Numbered from the stretch's first letter, positions 6,377 to 14,962 are shown. The stretch: 64,000 bases of DNA from Paraburkholderia acidicola (GCF_002362315.1 NZ_MTZV01000004.1:744001-808000), one strand, 5' to 3'. Made by a program: numbers and translations. Notes: generated by a model from the letters alone, not told the origin.

Positions 6377-8380
6377 TCAGCTGATCAGCGCTGTCGCCTG
6401 GATGGATGATCCCGATGCAAGTGTGTAGGTAGACACCGCAGGGGTCGGGGTCAGCGTAACGGTCACAGAGCGGGAGTCCGTACCGGAGTCGATTCGCCGC
6501 GCGGTGAAGCTCACCGTTTGAGAAGTCTCACCCGCAGGGATGACGACGACACCTGGCAGCCCATCGTAGTCGTAGCGCTCTTTGGCAGTACCGCTCAGCG
6601 CGTAGGTTACGGCCAGAGGCCTGCTCAGGTCACCGCCTGTTCTGGTCACCGTCAGCTTGATCGGCTGGCCGACAGGAACCTGACTCGGCGTCATGCTCAT
6701 GGTGACGGTCGTGTTCGGCATGGCGGTTGCAGGATTCTGGGTGAAGGCGGTATTCACCGAGTTCTTGCCGATGGACACGATGCCTCCCTTCGGATCGACG
6801 ACATGCAGCGTACCCGTGAGGTTCGCGGCACCCGCGCTCGCCGGAGTATTGGGCGCGTCGGTAGTGACCAGAAAAGGCTCGCTGACGTTGGTGACGACAA
6901 GGAAGTTATTGAACTCGACGTGGCCGTAGCCCATCGCTACGCAGGGCGCCCGGTTACAGTCCATAGGCCCTCCGTTGTCGTAGTCATCAGCGGAAATGTC
7001 GATCACGTGGTCTCCGGCCGCGTCGAGAGAATTGTTCCAGTCGATGCACACGGAATTGGTCAGCGAGAGCAGGATGCCATGGGTGGGCTGGGTGCCTGCA
7101 CTAGCCGACGGTCCACCCGACCAGTTGTTGGCAACCAGCATGCTGCGTTGAACAGGCGCCGTCGCAATCAATGAGTTCTGCAGGGTAAGTTTTCCGCCAA
7201 TGACGCTCCGTCCGTCGCCGGCGACAAGGAAGTTCGGATAGGTCTGGTTCTGACCCGCTGTGAGAGGGCGTTGCTGGGCACCGAGCATGACGCGATCAAG
7301 GGTAATGTCTATGTCCGGCACCGACGTCGCGGTCTTCAGGTGCGCCGCCTGCAACTGCACACCACAGTTGACATTGTTCTCCATGACGCAGTCCTGGATC
7401 AGGATGTCTGCCAGCCGCCCGTATTCGTGTCCGAGGGTGCCATCGTTTACGCCGTAAATCCATCCACGGTCCGGCTCGAAATCGATGCCCGCATTCGGGC
7501 CAGCGTGGCCAGCAGAGCTGGCGCCTGTGAACGAGCAACCGGTGACCAGCAACCCGTCCACCGCGCAAACCGACATACCGTTGCGACCGTTGTTGTGACA
7601 GCTGACATTGATTACATGGACAGGATTGGTGCCGCCGGCACCGCCGCTATAGTTGTTGATGTCGGCGTTGTTCTTCACAGACTCTATCTCGATGCCGTCG
7701 CCAGGCGTGTTCTGAAGCGTGAGCCCTTCAACCAGCACATTGCCGGCGCTGGCAAGGAAGATGGCGCTGTTCTGCTGGTACTCCTCGTTGCTGTCCAGCG
7801 TGTGATCAGGATCATTGCCATCGAGGAAGGCTCCGTACCCCGAGATGACGATACCCCACGCGCTGTAGCCGTGGTTTGTGCTTGTTAGTTGGGCGCTCTT
7901 GTGACCGCCGATCGTGATCATTCGCGACCCTGCGGCGAACTCGGGCAGGTTCGCGCGGACGACAACGCCAGGCTCAAAGATGAGGTGCAGCGTCACAGCA
8001 CCGGTCCGAAACGGATCAACCGGCGTATGCCAGCCAATAAACAGCGGTTTGGTTAACCAGTCACTGCCGTCGTAGGGCACGATTACCGTGGCAACACCGC
8101 TGGTAACGCTCGCGGCCGCCGCATCCAGTTGCTTCTGGATTACCGACGTGTCGCTCCCATTTCTGACAACCGTGAACGTCTGTGAGTCGTCTGCCAGGCG
8201 TGTGCGTTGCCGAAGGCCACCCACCGCTTGAGCGAACACGGGCCAGGCGATCGCGGATCCGGCGACCGCTCCAACGACTGCCGAGCCGATCAGGAACGAC
8301 CTTCGACTGGGTCCGTTGGATGTTTTCGTACCTGCGATGTCTGTGCCTGGCACTGCCAATCCACGCTTTGAACTTTTCAT
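6377..8380 (-). CDS. Tat-exported right-handed beta-helix protein with C-terminal Calx-beta-like domain
   Basis: A 667-residue exported protein of unknown substrate. The N-terminus has a twin-arginine signal (SRRSFLIGSAVVGAVAG, ending near VFAQA), implying export in the folded state. Residues of roughly 60-530 look like a parallel beta-helix of the pectate-lyase type: short strands and Asn/Gly/Asp turns (NVLVEGLTLQNTPGDGIEIE, HVINVSCHNNGRNGMSV, LVTGCSFTGASS, ILIQDCVMENNVNCGVQLQA). The last ~110 residues (VTMSMTPSQVPVGQPIKLTV to the end) resemble a Calx-beta or Ig-like strand domain. GAGGAG lies 6 nt before the ATG. Polysaccharide binding or cleavage is a plausible inference from the fold, but no catalytic residues could be assigned. 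Confidence 0.75.
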   Translation of the reverse strand: MKSSKRGLAVPGTDIAGTKTSNGPSRRSFLIGSAVVGAVAGSAIAWPVFAQAVGGLRQRTRLADDSQTFTVVRNGSDTSVIQKQLDAAAASVTSGVATVIVPYDGSDWLTKPLFIGWHTPVDPFRTGAVTLHLIFEPGVVVRANLPEFAAGSRMITIGGHKSAQLTSTNHGYSAWGIVISGYGAFLDGNDPDHTLDSNEEYQQNSAIFLASAGNVLVEGLTLQNTPGDGIEIESVKNNADINNYSGGAGGTNPVHVINVSCHNNGRNGMSVCAVDGLLVTGCSFTGASSAGHAGPNAGIDFEPDRGWIYGVNDGTLGHEYGRLADILIQDCVMENNVNCGVQLQAAHLKTATSVPDIDITLDRVMLGAQQRPLTAGQNQTYPNFLVAGDGRSVIGGKLTLQNSLIATAPVQRSMLVANNWSGGPSASAGTQPTHGILLSLTNSVCIDWNNSLDAAGDHVIDISADDYDNGGPMDCNRAPCVAMGYGHVEFNNFLVVTNVSEPFLVTTDAPNTPASAGAANLTGTLHVVDPKGGIVSIGKNSVNTAFTQNPATAMPNTTVTMSMTPSQVPVGQPIKLTVTRTGGDLSRPLAVTYALSGTAKERYDYDGLPGVVVIPAGETSQTVSFTARRIDSGTDSRSVTVTLTPTPAVSTYTLASGSSIQATALIS

Positions 8381-8820
8381 CGTATCTCCTCTGTCGTCCT
8401 GCAGTTTTCACCGCCTTATGGCAGTACTTGCGGCGCGTTTTCCCGTTGACAAACTGCGCCACGAAATTGCGCGTACGTCCGAACTCTTCATGAGTCCGTG
8501 CCCTGTCTGCGTTGCTACTGTGAACAGCCGGGTGAAAAGATCGAGGCCGCTCATCTGGGAGAATGCCGCGCGCACAGCGGGTAGCCATGGCCAGGCTGTC
8601 AAAGCACGTGGCCGCAGGATCTGAATCGATTGCGTCGTTGGCAATGAGCGGTTGTAGTCACGATGCGTGCGGCAAAAGCCGTCACGATCGTGTGAGTGTC
8701 CCGGTGACCTGCATAGCGAAGTCCGGACCGATGGCTTATCGCGGTAACTCGGCGTGGTGCTCAAGATGCACGACGAAGACGCGTTGGATGTTTTCGCTTT
8801 CGAGTGGATTGGGCGAGGCG
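8381..8820. other. 440-bp intergenic region, no gene supported
   Basis: Several open frames cross this interval on both strands, but they are Ser/Arg/Pro-rich, mutually overlapping and without ribosome-binding sites, as expected for non-coding GC-rich DNA. It should contain the promoter of the beta-helix gene near its left end. No clear -35/-10 pair or repeat was found. Confidence 0.5.
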
Positions 8821-9705
8821 TCACTGAACCTTAGCCTGCGGACAAGCCTCACGCGCGGCCTGAACTCCGTCCGCATAAGCTGCATCAAACGCGCCGGCTT
8901 TCATACCGGCGCCAAACTGTGCCTGCAGCCGCTCACGAGACCATTTGCCGTTCCCGGTCGCTGCCGCCAGCAAATCGAACGCAATGGCCTGCGAGGAGTC
9001 CTGCGCATTGAACTTCCCTGAGCTATAACTCGTGGCAAGTAATCCTGCCGCAAGTGGATCGCACTGTCCGGCCGCATCCTTTAGATGATCGAGTGCGTCG
9101 TCTTTCCAGCGTTTGACATCCGGGCTCGCGGGATCACTTCCCGTTGACGGAATTTTTCCCGTCCCGTCGGGGCCTTCCAGAAAGAAATCGACCTGTGCGC
9201 CCGCTTGACCTGTGCGCGCAGCAAGCGCGAGAAATTTCAGACGCTCCTGGACTTCAGCAGGTGTGACCGCTGCGCATAGATGCGCGGCGTCGGCATGCGC
9301 AGCAGACGCCGCAGATGAAGCATGATCGCCCTGCTCCATATCGCGTTGACTAGAACCGGCTGCACAAAGCGACTCGGCCAGATAAACCTTATAGGCGGAA
9401 TCCGCGTCACCAAGACGCGCGGCACCTTCGTATTGCGCAACGTACTGCGCAACAGTTTTCCCGCCCAGATCGACTATCCGCCCGCTGCTACCGATCAAGG
9501 ACGGCCGCACCTGATCAGCAGTCGCTGCCACACCCGACGGCTCAAACTGCGAAAAAACCGAAGCACCGCCCTCGCTGCCTCTCAAGCCAGGCGCTGAAGC
9601 AGCGGCAAGCGCCGTCGGCGCTGGCCCGCGAGCGGTGTAATAGACGGCGGCCAGGACCATGCCCGTGAATCCAGCAGCAACCAGTAGCGTACGCGTCGGG
9701 TTCAT
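8821..9705 (-). CDS. Membrane-anchored or exported helical-repeat protein, unknown
   Basis: A 294-residue protein with an N-terminal hydrophobic segment (TLLVAAGFTGMVLAAVYY) that acts either as an uncleaved anchor or as a signal peptide. The rest is Ala-rich and helical, with three stretches resembling Sel1/TPR-type repeats (YEGAARLGDADSAYKVYLAE, FLALAARTGQAGAQVDF, AAGQCDPLAAGLLATSY) and several Cys residues, consistent with a periplasmic scaffold. The start at 9705 is chosen because it leaves a 28-nt gap to the upstream gene on the same strand; a longer frame would run into that gene. Possibly co-transcribed with the secreted protein 9734-10198. Function unknown. Confidence 0.65.
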   Translation of the reverse strand: MNPTRTLLVAAGFTGMVLAAVYYTARGPAPTALAAASAPGLRGSEGGASVFSQFEPSGVAATADQVRPSLIGSSGRIVDLGGKTVAQYVAQYEGAARLGDADSAYKVYLAESLCAAGSSQRDMEQGDHASSAASAAHADAAHLCAAVTPAEVQERLKFLALAARTGQAGAQVDFFLEGPDGTGKIPSTGSDPASPDVKRWKDDALDHLKDAAGQCDPLAAGLLATSYSSGKFNAQDSSQAIAFDLLAAATGNGKWSRERLQAQFGAGMKAGAFDAAYADGVQAAREACPQAKVQ

Positions 9706-9733
9706 GAGGATGGCCTGACCTTGCGCCCGATGT

Positions 9734-10198
9734 TTACTGCCAGAGATAGCAGTACGTTTCGTTGCTCTCGAGATTGTTGCCCAGCGCCGGCTGCGACAGG
9801 TCCCTGGTCCAGCCATTCGGATCGGTCGGTGTCGGTGTGTCGCCGCAGTTCGTATGGACCCAGTGAATCCCGACGTCACCGCCGGTGTAAAGCTCGCCGC
9901 ACAGTTCGAGCTGATCGCCGACGAGAATCTGGTTCAACGGCGACGGCACGCTAGCCTGGTTTTTCTTGTAACCGTTGGCGAACACGTCGTCCATTGCGAC
10001 GTCGTAGACCTGGCCATCGGTTCCTTGCAGACTCACGTGCGTGTGATCCAGATAGATACCATTGAGTTTCGATCCCGCTTTATACGTGGGCGCAGTCAGA
10101 ACCGTACCGGTCAGCAAGGTACCCCCTTGACATACATCGGCGGCCAGCACGGGAAGGGATGCAACGGACAATGCCAAAGCAAGAAGAATGTTCTTCAA
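9734..10198 (-). CDS. Secreted protein resembling DUF3465
   Basis: A 154-residue protein with a clean Sec signal peptide (KNILLALALSVASLPVLA before ADVCQG). The mature part is a small beta-rich domain. The stretch VGDQLELCGELYTGGDVGIHWVHTNCG followed by NGWTRD recalls the DUF3465 pattern of VGD..EF.GEY....GGVIHWTH and a later Gly-Trp, which I recognise only by eye. It has four Cys in the mature chain, suitable for disulfides. It is the first gene of a probable pair with 8821-9705. Biochemical role unknown. Confidence 0.7.
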   Translation of the reverse strand: MKNILLALALSVASLPVLAADVCQGGTLLTGTVLTAPTYKAGSKLNGIYLDHTHVSLQGTDGQVYDVAMDDVFANGYKKNQASVPSPLNQILVGDQLELCGELYTGGDVGIHWVHTNCGDTPTPTDPNGWTRDLSQPALGNNLESNETYCYLWQ

Positions 10199-10763
10199 TT
10201 AAACCCCCTCTAGGTTTGAATGGAATGTGCGACGTGGAATCTTTTCGAATCGTTCAGATGTGACGCTTGCAGTTTAATAACGAGCAACACTCGTTAAGAT
10301 TCCGCTTTTCAAGATACACAACAGACGATGACTAAGGAATGAAATTCTCGTAGATCGATACTTTTAGAATCGGCGACTTTTCGCGATGCAGACTTCACCA
10401 AGCTTGCAGAATGCTTGAGCAGTACGCGTAAAATTTGAGCTTCTCTTGAGCATTCGTTTTTTAGCGAATCGAGTACAAATCCGGCTAAAAACAAGAAGAA
10501 CGACTTCCTGGCGGCATCGACTTATGCAGGACGCAAAGCCGAGGAATCACGCGCCGACTTAAACGGACAAAGGATTTCTAAGAGCGCTCAGTAAAATCAT
10601 GCGCGATGACTAAGCGCCAGGCACTCACGCTAAAGGATTATTTTTGGGAGCATCCTTCCTTGAGCTCCACTTTCTTGTGCCCTAACCTAAACGCAGACAC
10701 AACACACTGAAAGGAGGCCGCAAGCGTCTACGGCTCTCCCCATCACAACACTTCTACTCCAGA
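10199..10763. other. 565-bp AT-rich intergenic region
   Basis: Noticeably more AT-rich than the flanking core genes. It contains an AACGAG-CAACA-CTCGTT hairpin at 10279-10295, upstream of the secreted-protein gene, and the terminator-like hairpin at 10713-10739. One 61-codon frame on the minus strand (10309-10494) begins with TTG and lacks a ribosome-binding site, so it is not called. No RNA gene is recognised. Confidence 0.5.
10713..10739 (-). terminator. Possible terminator of the CsgG-DUF4810-DUF799 operon
   Basis: On the minus strand GGAGAGCCG and CGGCCTCC pair (one bulged base) around a 10-nt loop, followed by TTTCAG. It lies 25 nt beyond the stop of the last lipoprotein gene. The short T run makes it a weak candidate. 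Confidence 0.4.
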
Positions 10764-11441
10764 TCAATCGCTTCCGAACTTCGGCGAACGCGGACCGTAC
10801 AACAGACCATCCGGCGGCCCGGCAGACAACAGTCGCTGGCTCGTCAGCGCAGCCACATCGACGCTGTCATCGGTTAGCGTATGCGCAATCTGTTTGACTG
10901 CTGCCTGTGCGAGCATCCCGATCAGCCCCAACCCGCTAGTCAGGTTGACATTCGCACCGACTTCCTTGCCTGTCGCTCGCCCCGTTCCCTGCCACAACAC
11001 GTCGCCCGTTTTCAGATCGACGAGCTTCGCCGATGCCGCAACGACCGTCGTGCTGTCCAGCACGGTATAGACCGAGCCGTACTGCGTCACCTTTATATAT
11101 AGCGCCGCGTCGGCACCGAAGATGTCGTGAAGCTTCGCTGGAGCGACCTGCTGGATGTCCGTCGCCGTGGTCAGACCGTTGTGCTTGAACGTCTCTTCCA
11201 TCGGTGCGACCGGAACCACGTAGTACCCGGACTCGGCAAGCGGCAACGTCACCTGCGACAGCACTCCGTACGTTGCCTTCACATCCGCCGTGTCGTTGAT
11301 CGGCGGCAGCACCAGCACGGAACGCGGCTGGCTCTTCTTGAATGCGGTGTAGTCGGGACGCTGCGCCGGCCCCGCGCACGCAGCAAGCAAGGTCAGCACA
11401 GCGGCAGCCGACAGAAACTTCAGTGAAATCAGTTTGAACAT
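10764..11441 (-). CDS. DUF799 / GNA1162-family lipoprotein
   Basis: A 225-residue putative lipoprotein with signal peptide and lipobox LLAAC. The mature part carries the family pattern SVLVLPPINDTADVKATYGVLSQ, PLAESGYYVVPVAPMEETFKHNG, FGADAALYIKVTQYGS and AKLVDLKTGDVLWQGTGRATG, typical of DUF799, whose best-known member is the neisserial GNA1162. Its fold is related to periplasmic TolB-like and LpoB-type domains. It is the third gene of an operon with CsgG-like and DUF4810 lipoproteins, 10 nt downstream of the latter. Probably the inner leaf of the same outer-membrane complex; role not established. Confidence 0.85.
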   Translation of the reverse strand: MFKLISLKFLSAAAVLTLLAACAGPAQRPDYTAFKKSQPRSVLVLPPINDTADVKATYGVLSQVTLPLAESGYYVVPVAPMEETFKHNGLTTATDIQQVAPAKLHDIFGADAALYIKVTQYGSVYTVLDSTTVVAASAKLVDLKTGDVLWQGTGRATGKEVGANVNLTSGLGLIGMLAQAAVKQIAHTLTDDSVDVAALTSQRLLSAGPPDGLLYGPRSPKFGSD

Positions 11442-11451
11442 GACTGCGCTC

Positions 11452-11823
11452 TTATTGTTGTGCGGATTTTTTCAGCAAAAAATCCATATAGGTCGACGAT
11501 TCCGGAAACGACTGCTTTTCCGCCTCGAACTCACTCGCGGCTTGCTGATCTTTCCCGACGCTCGCGTACAGCATCCCGAGGTGCGCATGGAATCCGGGCG
11601 GCGGGCGATTACCCTTCGCACGAATCTGCTGCAGCGATTTCTCCAGCGCATCGATCTGCGCCTGCGGATCGGTTTGCCCCTTGAAGTATTCATAGACCTG
11701 CGGTTGATAACCATCCCATTGATACAGCGGCGGAGTGGAATGGTTGGTGGCGCACCCGGTTAGCAAAACGCTCGCTGCAACAAACGATAGCCACGCGCCT
11801 TTACTGGAAACTCTGGTCTGCAT
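11452..11823 (-). CDS. DUF4810-family lipoprotein
   Basis: A 123-residue lipoprotein. Its signal peptide ends in the lipobox LLTGC. The mature sequence has the DUF4810 pattern: LYQWDGYQPQVYEYFKG near the N-terminus, a helical hairpin (QIDALEKSLQQIRAKGNRPPPG), a TPR-like FHAHLGMLYASVGKDQQAASEF and FPESSTYMDFLL. Proteins of this family sit between CsgG/HfaB-type and DUF799-type lipoprotein genes, exactly as here (43 nt after the CsgG-like gene, 10 nt before DUF799). Likely an accessory subunit of the same assembly. Confidence 0.85.
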   Translation of the reverse strand: MQTRVSSKGAWLSFVAASVLLTGCATNHSTPPLYQWDGYQPQVYEYFKGQTDPQAQIDALEKSLQQIRAKGNRPPPGFHAHLGMLYASVGKDQQAASEFEAEKQSFPESSTYMDFLLKKSAQQ

Positions 11824-11866
11824 GTTGTTCTTGAATTAGATGATTGAGAAAGTACGTACTGCGGAA

Positions 11867-12547
11867 TTACTTCGGCGTGTTGAGTGCGCCCGCATCGACC
11901 TGTTCGACGAGATGATTGACCGCTTCCTGGATTGCCAGATCGAGCACCTTGCCGTTTAGCGTGGAGTCGTAACCCGCGGTTCCGCCGAAGCCGATAATCT
12001 CGCGATTCGACAGGCTGTATTCGCCTGCACCCTGACTCGACAGGACGACTTCGGAGGTCGTCGTGTTGACGATGTTGAGGCTGACCTTCGCGTACGCGAC
12101 CTGTTCTTTACCGCGCCCGAGAATGCCGAACAGTTGCTGATCACCCACTTCCTTGCGCCCGAACTCGGTGACATCCCCGGTCACGACGAAATTCGCGCCT
12201 TTTACTGCCTGAGCCTTTTTCAGGAACCCTGCCTCCTGCTTGATCTCATCCAGATTGTCGCGATCGAGCACATTGAAGCGGCGGCTCTGTTGCAAGCTGG
12301 TGATCAGAATCGTCTTCGCCTGTCCGCCGAGACGATCGATACCATCCGAGAAAATGCCGCGCATATAGCTCGACCGGTTGTCGAACTTGCCGACCGCAAT
12401 TTCGGTTGGTTTGCCGGCAAACGGTGTTTGCGCGCTGCTGATAACCGGTACCGGTAGTGATCGCGACGCTTCGGTTGCGCAACCACTCAAGGTAATGGCA
12501 ATCGCTGTTGCCGAAATGAGCGTGCTGTAACTATTCAATTTTTTCAA
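11867..12547 (-). CDS. CsgG/HfaB-family outer-membrane lipoprotein
   Basis: A 226-residue CsgG-like lipoprotein, the family that forms outer-membrane secretion pores for curli or anchors holdfast. The signal peptide ends in ITLSGC. CsgG-type features are EIAVGKFDNRSSYMRGIFSDG, LITSLQQSRRFNVLDRDNLD, KGANFVVTGDVTEFG and a beta-rich half (AKVSLNIVNTTTSEVVLSSQG). The start is placed at TTG 12547 because AAGGAG stands 6 nt upstream; the longer GTG start at 12574 has none and would place charged residues before the signal. No curlin (CsgA/B), CsgE or CsgF gene is nearby, so this is a stand-alone lipoprotein trio rather than a curli system. Confidence 0.88.
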   Translation of the reverse strand: MKKLNSYSTLISATAIAITLSGCATEASRSLPVPVISSAQTPFAGKPTEIAVGKFDNRSSYMRGIFSDGIDRLGGQAKTILITSLQQSRRFNVLDRDNLDEIKQEAGFLKKAQAVKGANFVVTGDVTEFGRKEVGDQQLFGILGRGKEQVAYAKVSLNIVNTTTSEVVLSSQGAGEYSLSNREIIGFGGTAGYDSTLNGKVLDLAIQEAVNHLVEQVDAGALNTPK

Positions 12548-12954
12548 AGGGATCTCCTTGCTAAACCTGCGCACTGCTTAAGCGTATGGTTCGGATGTTT
12601 TGTGGCCTTCTTTGCAGCATTCACCCGCGCTGTCCGATGCGCCACAAGCAACCCGACCTGTTTGTTAAACCGGCTTGTGATTGTTGATCCAGCCTGACTC
12701 TTGTCCTTGTCCAGGATCGGCGCGCTTGAAATAACCTTGGCAACGGCGATCTATTGACGTTTTTTAGACTGGTGCAAGGTAACCGAAATGCTCAGTATCG
12801 CGTTGTGAACAATTGCAAAATCGACGGCAGGCGGAGCGAATCTGCGGATTGAGGAATAGCGAGATTGCGAGGCACGGGGCGCCGGTTGTGCTCAAGGGCA
12901 CAACGACGCGATAGCGTGCCGCTGCACGAGCGGTACGCTATCGAAGGTCTGCAC
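12548..12954. other. 407-bp intergenic region
   Basis: The region upstream of the CsgG-like gene and downstream of the HAD gene, both on the minus strand. It should carry the lipoprotein operon promoter, but no clear -35/-10 pair stands out. It contains the strong hairpin at 12910-12942. No coding frame is supported. Confidence 0.5.
12910..12942 (-). terminator. Strong hairpin after the HAD gene
   Basis: GATAGCGTGCCGCT pairs with AGCGGTACGCTATC (13 Watson-Crick pairs and one G-T) around a 5-nt loop, starting 12 nt past the stop of the HAD gene. There is no T run, so it may act as a Rho-assisted terminator or 3' end stabiliser. Confidence 0.5.
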
Positions 12955-13680
12955 TTACTGCTGCTGCGAATCCTGCTGATGCGCTTTCACCAGATCGCCC
13001 ATGCTATCGAAGCGAAAATCGAACGTCGGCTGCGTCCCCGGATTCAGCGTTGCACCGAACCCCTGCTTCGCGTGCCGGCGATTGATCCAGCACGACGCGA
13101 GACCCAGTTCATTGGCGGGCTTGTGATCGTGGAACAGACTCTCCGCGGTATGCAGGATCTTTTCTTTGCGAATGCCACGATCGCCGAGTTTTTCCAGCAG
13201 GTATTCGAAATTGCGTAGCGATGGCTTATAGGAGCCGACGTCCTCGGCGGTGATCACCCCGTCGAATTCCACCTGCAGCTTTGCATTGCTATAAGCAAAG
13301 CTCTCGTTATCGATGTTCGACAGAATGACGAGCTTGTAGTGTTTCTTCAGATATTGCAGCGCGCCCGCCGAATCTTCGAACGCTGGCCAGTTCTGTATCG
13401 ACTTGCCGTACGCAATGCATTCGGCAAGCGTGGGCGCGACCTGCCATTCCTCGGCTAACCGTTTGTAGACGATCGCGAGCAATTCCTGGTATCGCTTCGC
13501 AGGTGTGGCGTTCTGTTGCGACGCTTCGTGCCGTGCGTGCGCTTCAAGCACCTGGTCGCGTGTTAGCGGTCGCTTCACGCGCTCCAGAAGAGGCCGCAGT
13601 CCCTCGAGGATACCGGTCTCCCAGTCGATCAAGGTTCCGTAGCAGTCGAACGTCAGCGTATCGAAGTCGGCGAGATTCAT
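12955..13680 (-). CDS. HAD-superfamily hydrolase, haloacid dehalogenase type II-like
   Basis: A 241-residue HAD hydrolase. Motif I is FDCYGTLIDWETG with the nucleophile Asp in DCYGTLID, the type II haloacid dehalogenase form. Motif II is VILSNIDN. The Lys of SYKPSLRNFEYLL is motif III. The motif IV region is ILHTAESLFHDHKPANELGL followed by SCWINRR. The helical cap (LTRDQVLEAHARHEASQQ, YQELLAIVYKRLAEEW) fits 2-haloacid dehalogenases. The start is the ATG at 13680 with GGAGGGG just upstream. Dehalogenase activity is inferred from the subfamily; a phosphatase role is possible. Confidence 0.85.
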   Translation of the reverse strand: MNLADFDTLTFDCYGTLIDWETGILEGLRPLLERVKRPLTRDQVLEAHARHEASQQNATPAKRYQELLAIVYKRLAEEWQVAPTLAECIAYGKSIQNWPAFEDSAGALQYLKKHYKLVILSNIDNESFAYSNAKLQVEFDGVITAEDVGSYKPSLRNFEYLLEKLGDRGIRKEKILHTAESLFHDHKPANELGLASCWINRRHAKQGFGATLNPGTQPTFDFRFDSMGDLVKAHQQDSQQQ

Positions 13681-13789
13681 ACCAGGTCCCCTCCAGTTGT
13701 TCACAGGACGAGATCACAGTGTATGGCCCCGCAGCGGCAGACGTTGCCGAAGCCACGCTCGTCGCAGGGATTAGCTGGAGCGCCGATCG

Positions 13790-14947
13790 CTAGACCACGA
13801 CCACCGTCGCACCCGCACTTTCAAGACGCCGTCGCGCCGCTTCCACCTCGTCGGTCGACGCAAAGTCCTTCAGTTTTTGCGGCGCAGATTCGACAAGATC
13901 CTTCGCGTCTTTCAAATCCAGGCCCATCAGTTCGCGCACTTCCTTGATCACGCTGATCTTGTTGCGCCCAGCGTCCATCAGGATCACCGTGTGCCCGCTC
14001 GTCGGACCGGTGGTGGTGAAGCGGGTTACTTTCGTAGTGACGAACGGTCCCGGCGATTTCAACGCTTCATAAGGATCGCCGTAACCCATTTCGATCGGGT
14101 CGATCGCGATGGTCTTGGGATCGTTGGGATCGACCCGCAGCGGCAGTTCCGCACCGGCGTGCGCGATGCGCGCAACCTTCTCGGGTGTCGACAAGGTGGT
14201 GGTCAGTTCCGCGCGATAGGGCCAGGCGCGCTCTGGAGTGACTTCGATTTCCAGATGCCATTTGCTGATGCCGCGCGACTCGAGCAACGCATTGCCGAGC
14301 GGCATCGATTCCGCCGACTTCACGACACCCTTCGCCTTGTCGCCGGCACGCAGGATCTGCGGTCCGAGCACCAGTGCATCGAGGCGATTCGTCCCTTCCG
14401 GCAGCGTCTGTCCGCCGGTCAGCGATGCGGGCGCGAGCGAGACCTTCGACGGATCGTTCGCATCGAGCACGACGTAGAGCCGGTCGCCGCGCGTGACGGA
14501 TGCGCCGTCCGGCACGGTCATCGTCACCCGACGCTTGGGCGCCCCGATCGCGTCGAGTTCGAGTTGCGCCTCCGGGTTGCCCGGCACGAACGACAATACC
14601 GACAGCACTTCTGCCACACCAAGCATCGACAGATCGATCGATGTCCCGGTGCTGGACTCCGCACCCGCGGCCGTCCCTGATGCAGTTGCCTTCGCGAACA
14701 GATCGGCAACGGCCGCGGCACTGAGCCCTGCGCCTGCGGTAGTCCCCGATGAAGAAGCTTTTGCGAGCGCGTCGGCAACCGCCGCGTTGATCTGCGACTG
14801 AAACGCACTGTTGTTGGTGAAACTGGTATTTACCGTCGACTCGAACTCACGTTGAATCGTCCGCACCCGTTTCGTCGCGCGCCGGATCGACAGAAAAATG
14901 GCCAGGCCCACGACAACCAGAACAACGAGCACTATGAGCGCTTCCAT
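13790..14947 (-). CDS. Membrane-anchored protein with a C-terminal ribosomal L7/L12-like domain
   Basis: A 385-residue protein of unusual architecture. Residues 1-22 are a single N-terminal membrane helix ([18 protein letters not shown]). Next comes a helical region with two imperfect copies of an [22 protein letters not shown] unit, a beta-rich middle ([57 protein letters not shown]), and finally about 65 residues ([54 protein letters not shown]) closely matching the C-terminal domain of bL12, including the [19 protein letters not shown] helix pair that on the ribosome recruits translation factors. The bL12 N-terminal dimerisation domain is absent. Third gene of an operon with an SPFH protein and a 180-aa unknown. 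Confidence 0.8.
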   Translation of the reverse strand: MEALIVLVVLVVVGLAIFLSIRRATKRVRTIQREFESTVNTSFTNNSAFQSQINAAVADALAKASSSGTTAGAGLSAAAVADLFAKATASGTAAGAESSTGTSIDLSMLGVAEVLSVLSFVPGNPEAQLELDAIGAPKRRVTMTVPDGASVTRGDRLYVVLDANDPSKVSLAPASLTGGQTLPEGTNRLDALVLGPQILRAGDKAKGVVKSAESMPLGNALLESRGISKWHLEIEVTPERAWPYRAELTTTLSTPEKVARIAHAGAELPLRVDPNDPKTIAIDPIEMGYGDPYEALKSPGPFVTTKVTRFTTTGPTSGHTVILMDAGRNKISVIKEVRELMGLDLKDAKDLVESAPQKLKDFASTDEVEAARRRLESAGATVVVV

Positions 14948-14962
14948 GCCGCACCTCGAACG

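Noticed and set aside
8408..8824. 138-codon minus-strand frame upstream of the beta-helix gene
   Set aside because: Ser/Arg/Thr-rich composition typical of non-coding GC-rich DNA, no start signal, and it overlaps the start of several other shadow frames.
10309..10494. 61-codon minus-strand frame in the AT-rich gap
   Set aside because: Begins with TTG, no ribosome-binding site and no family resemblance; AT-rich sequence with chance openness.
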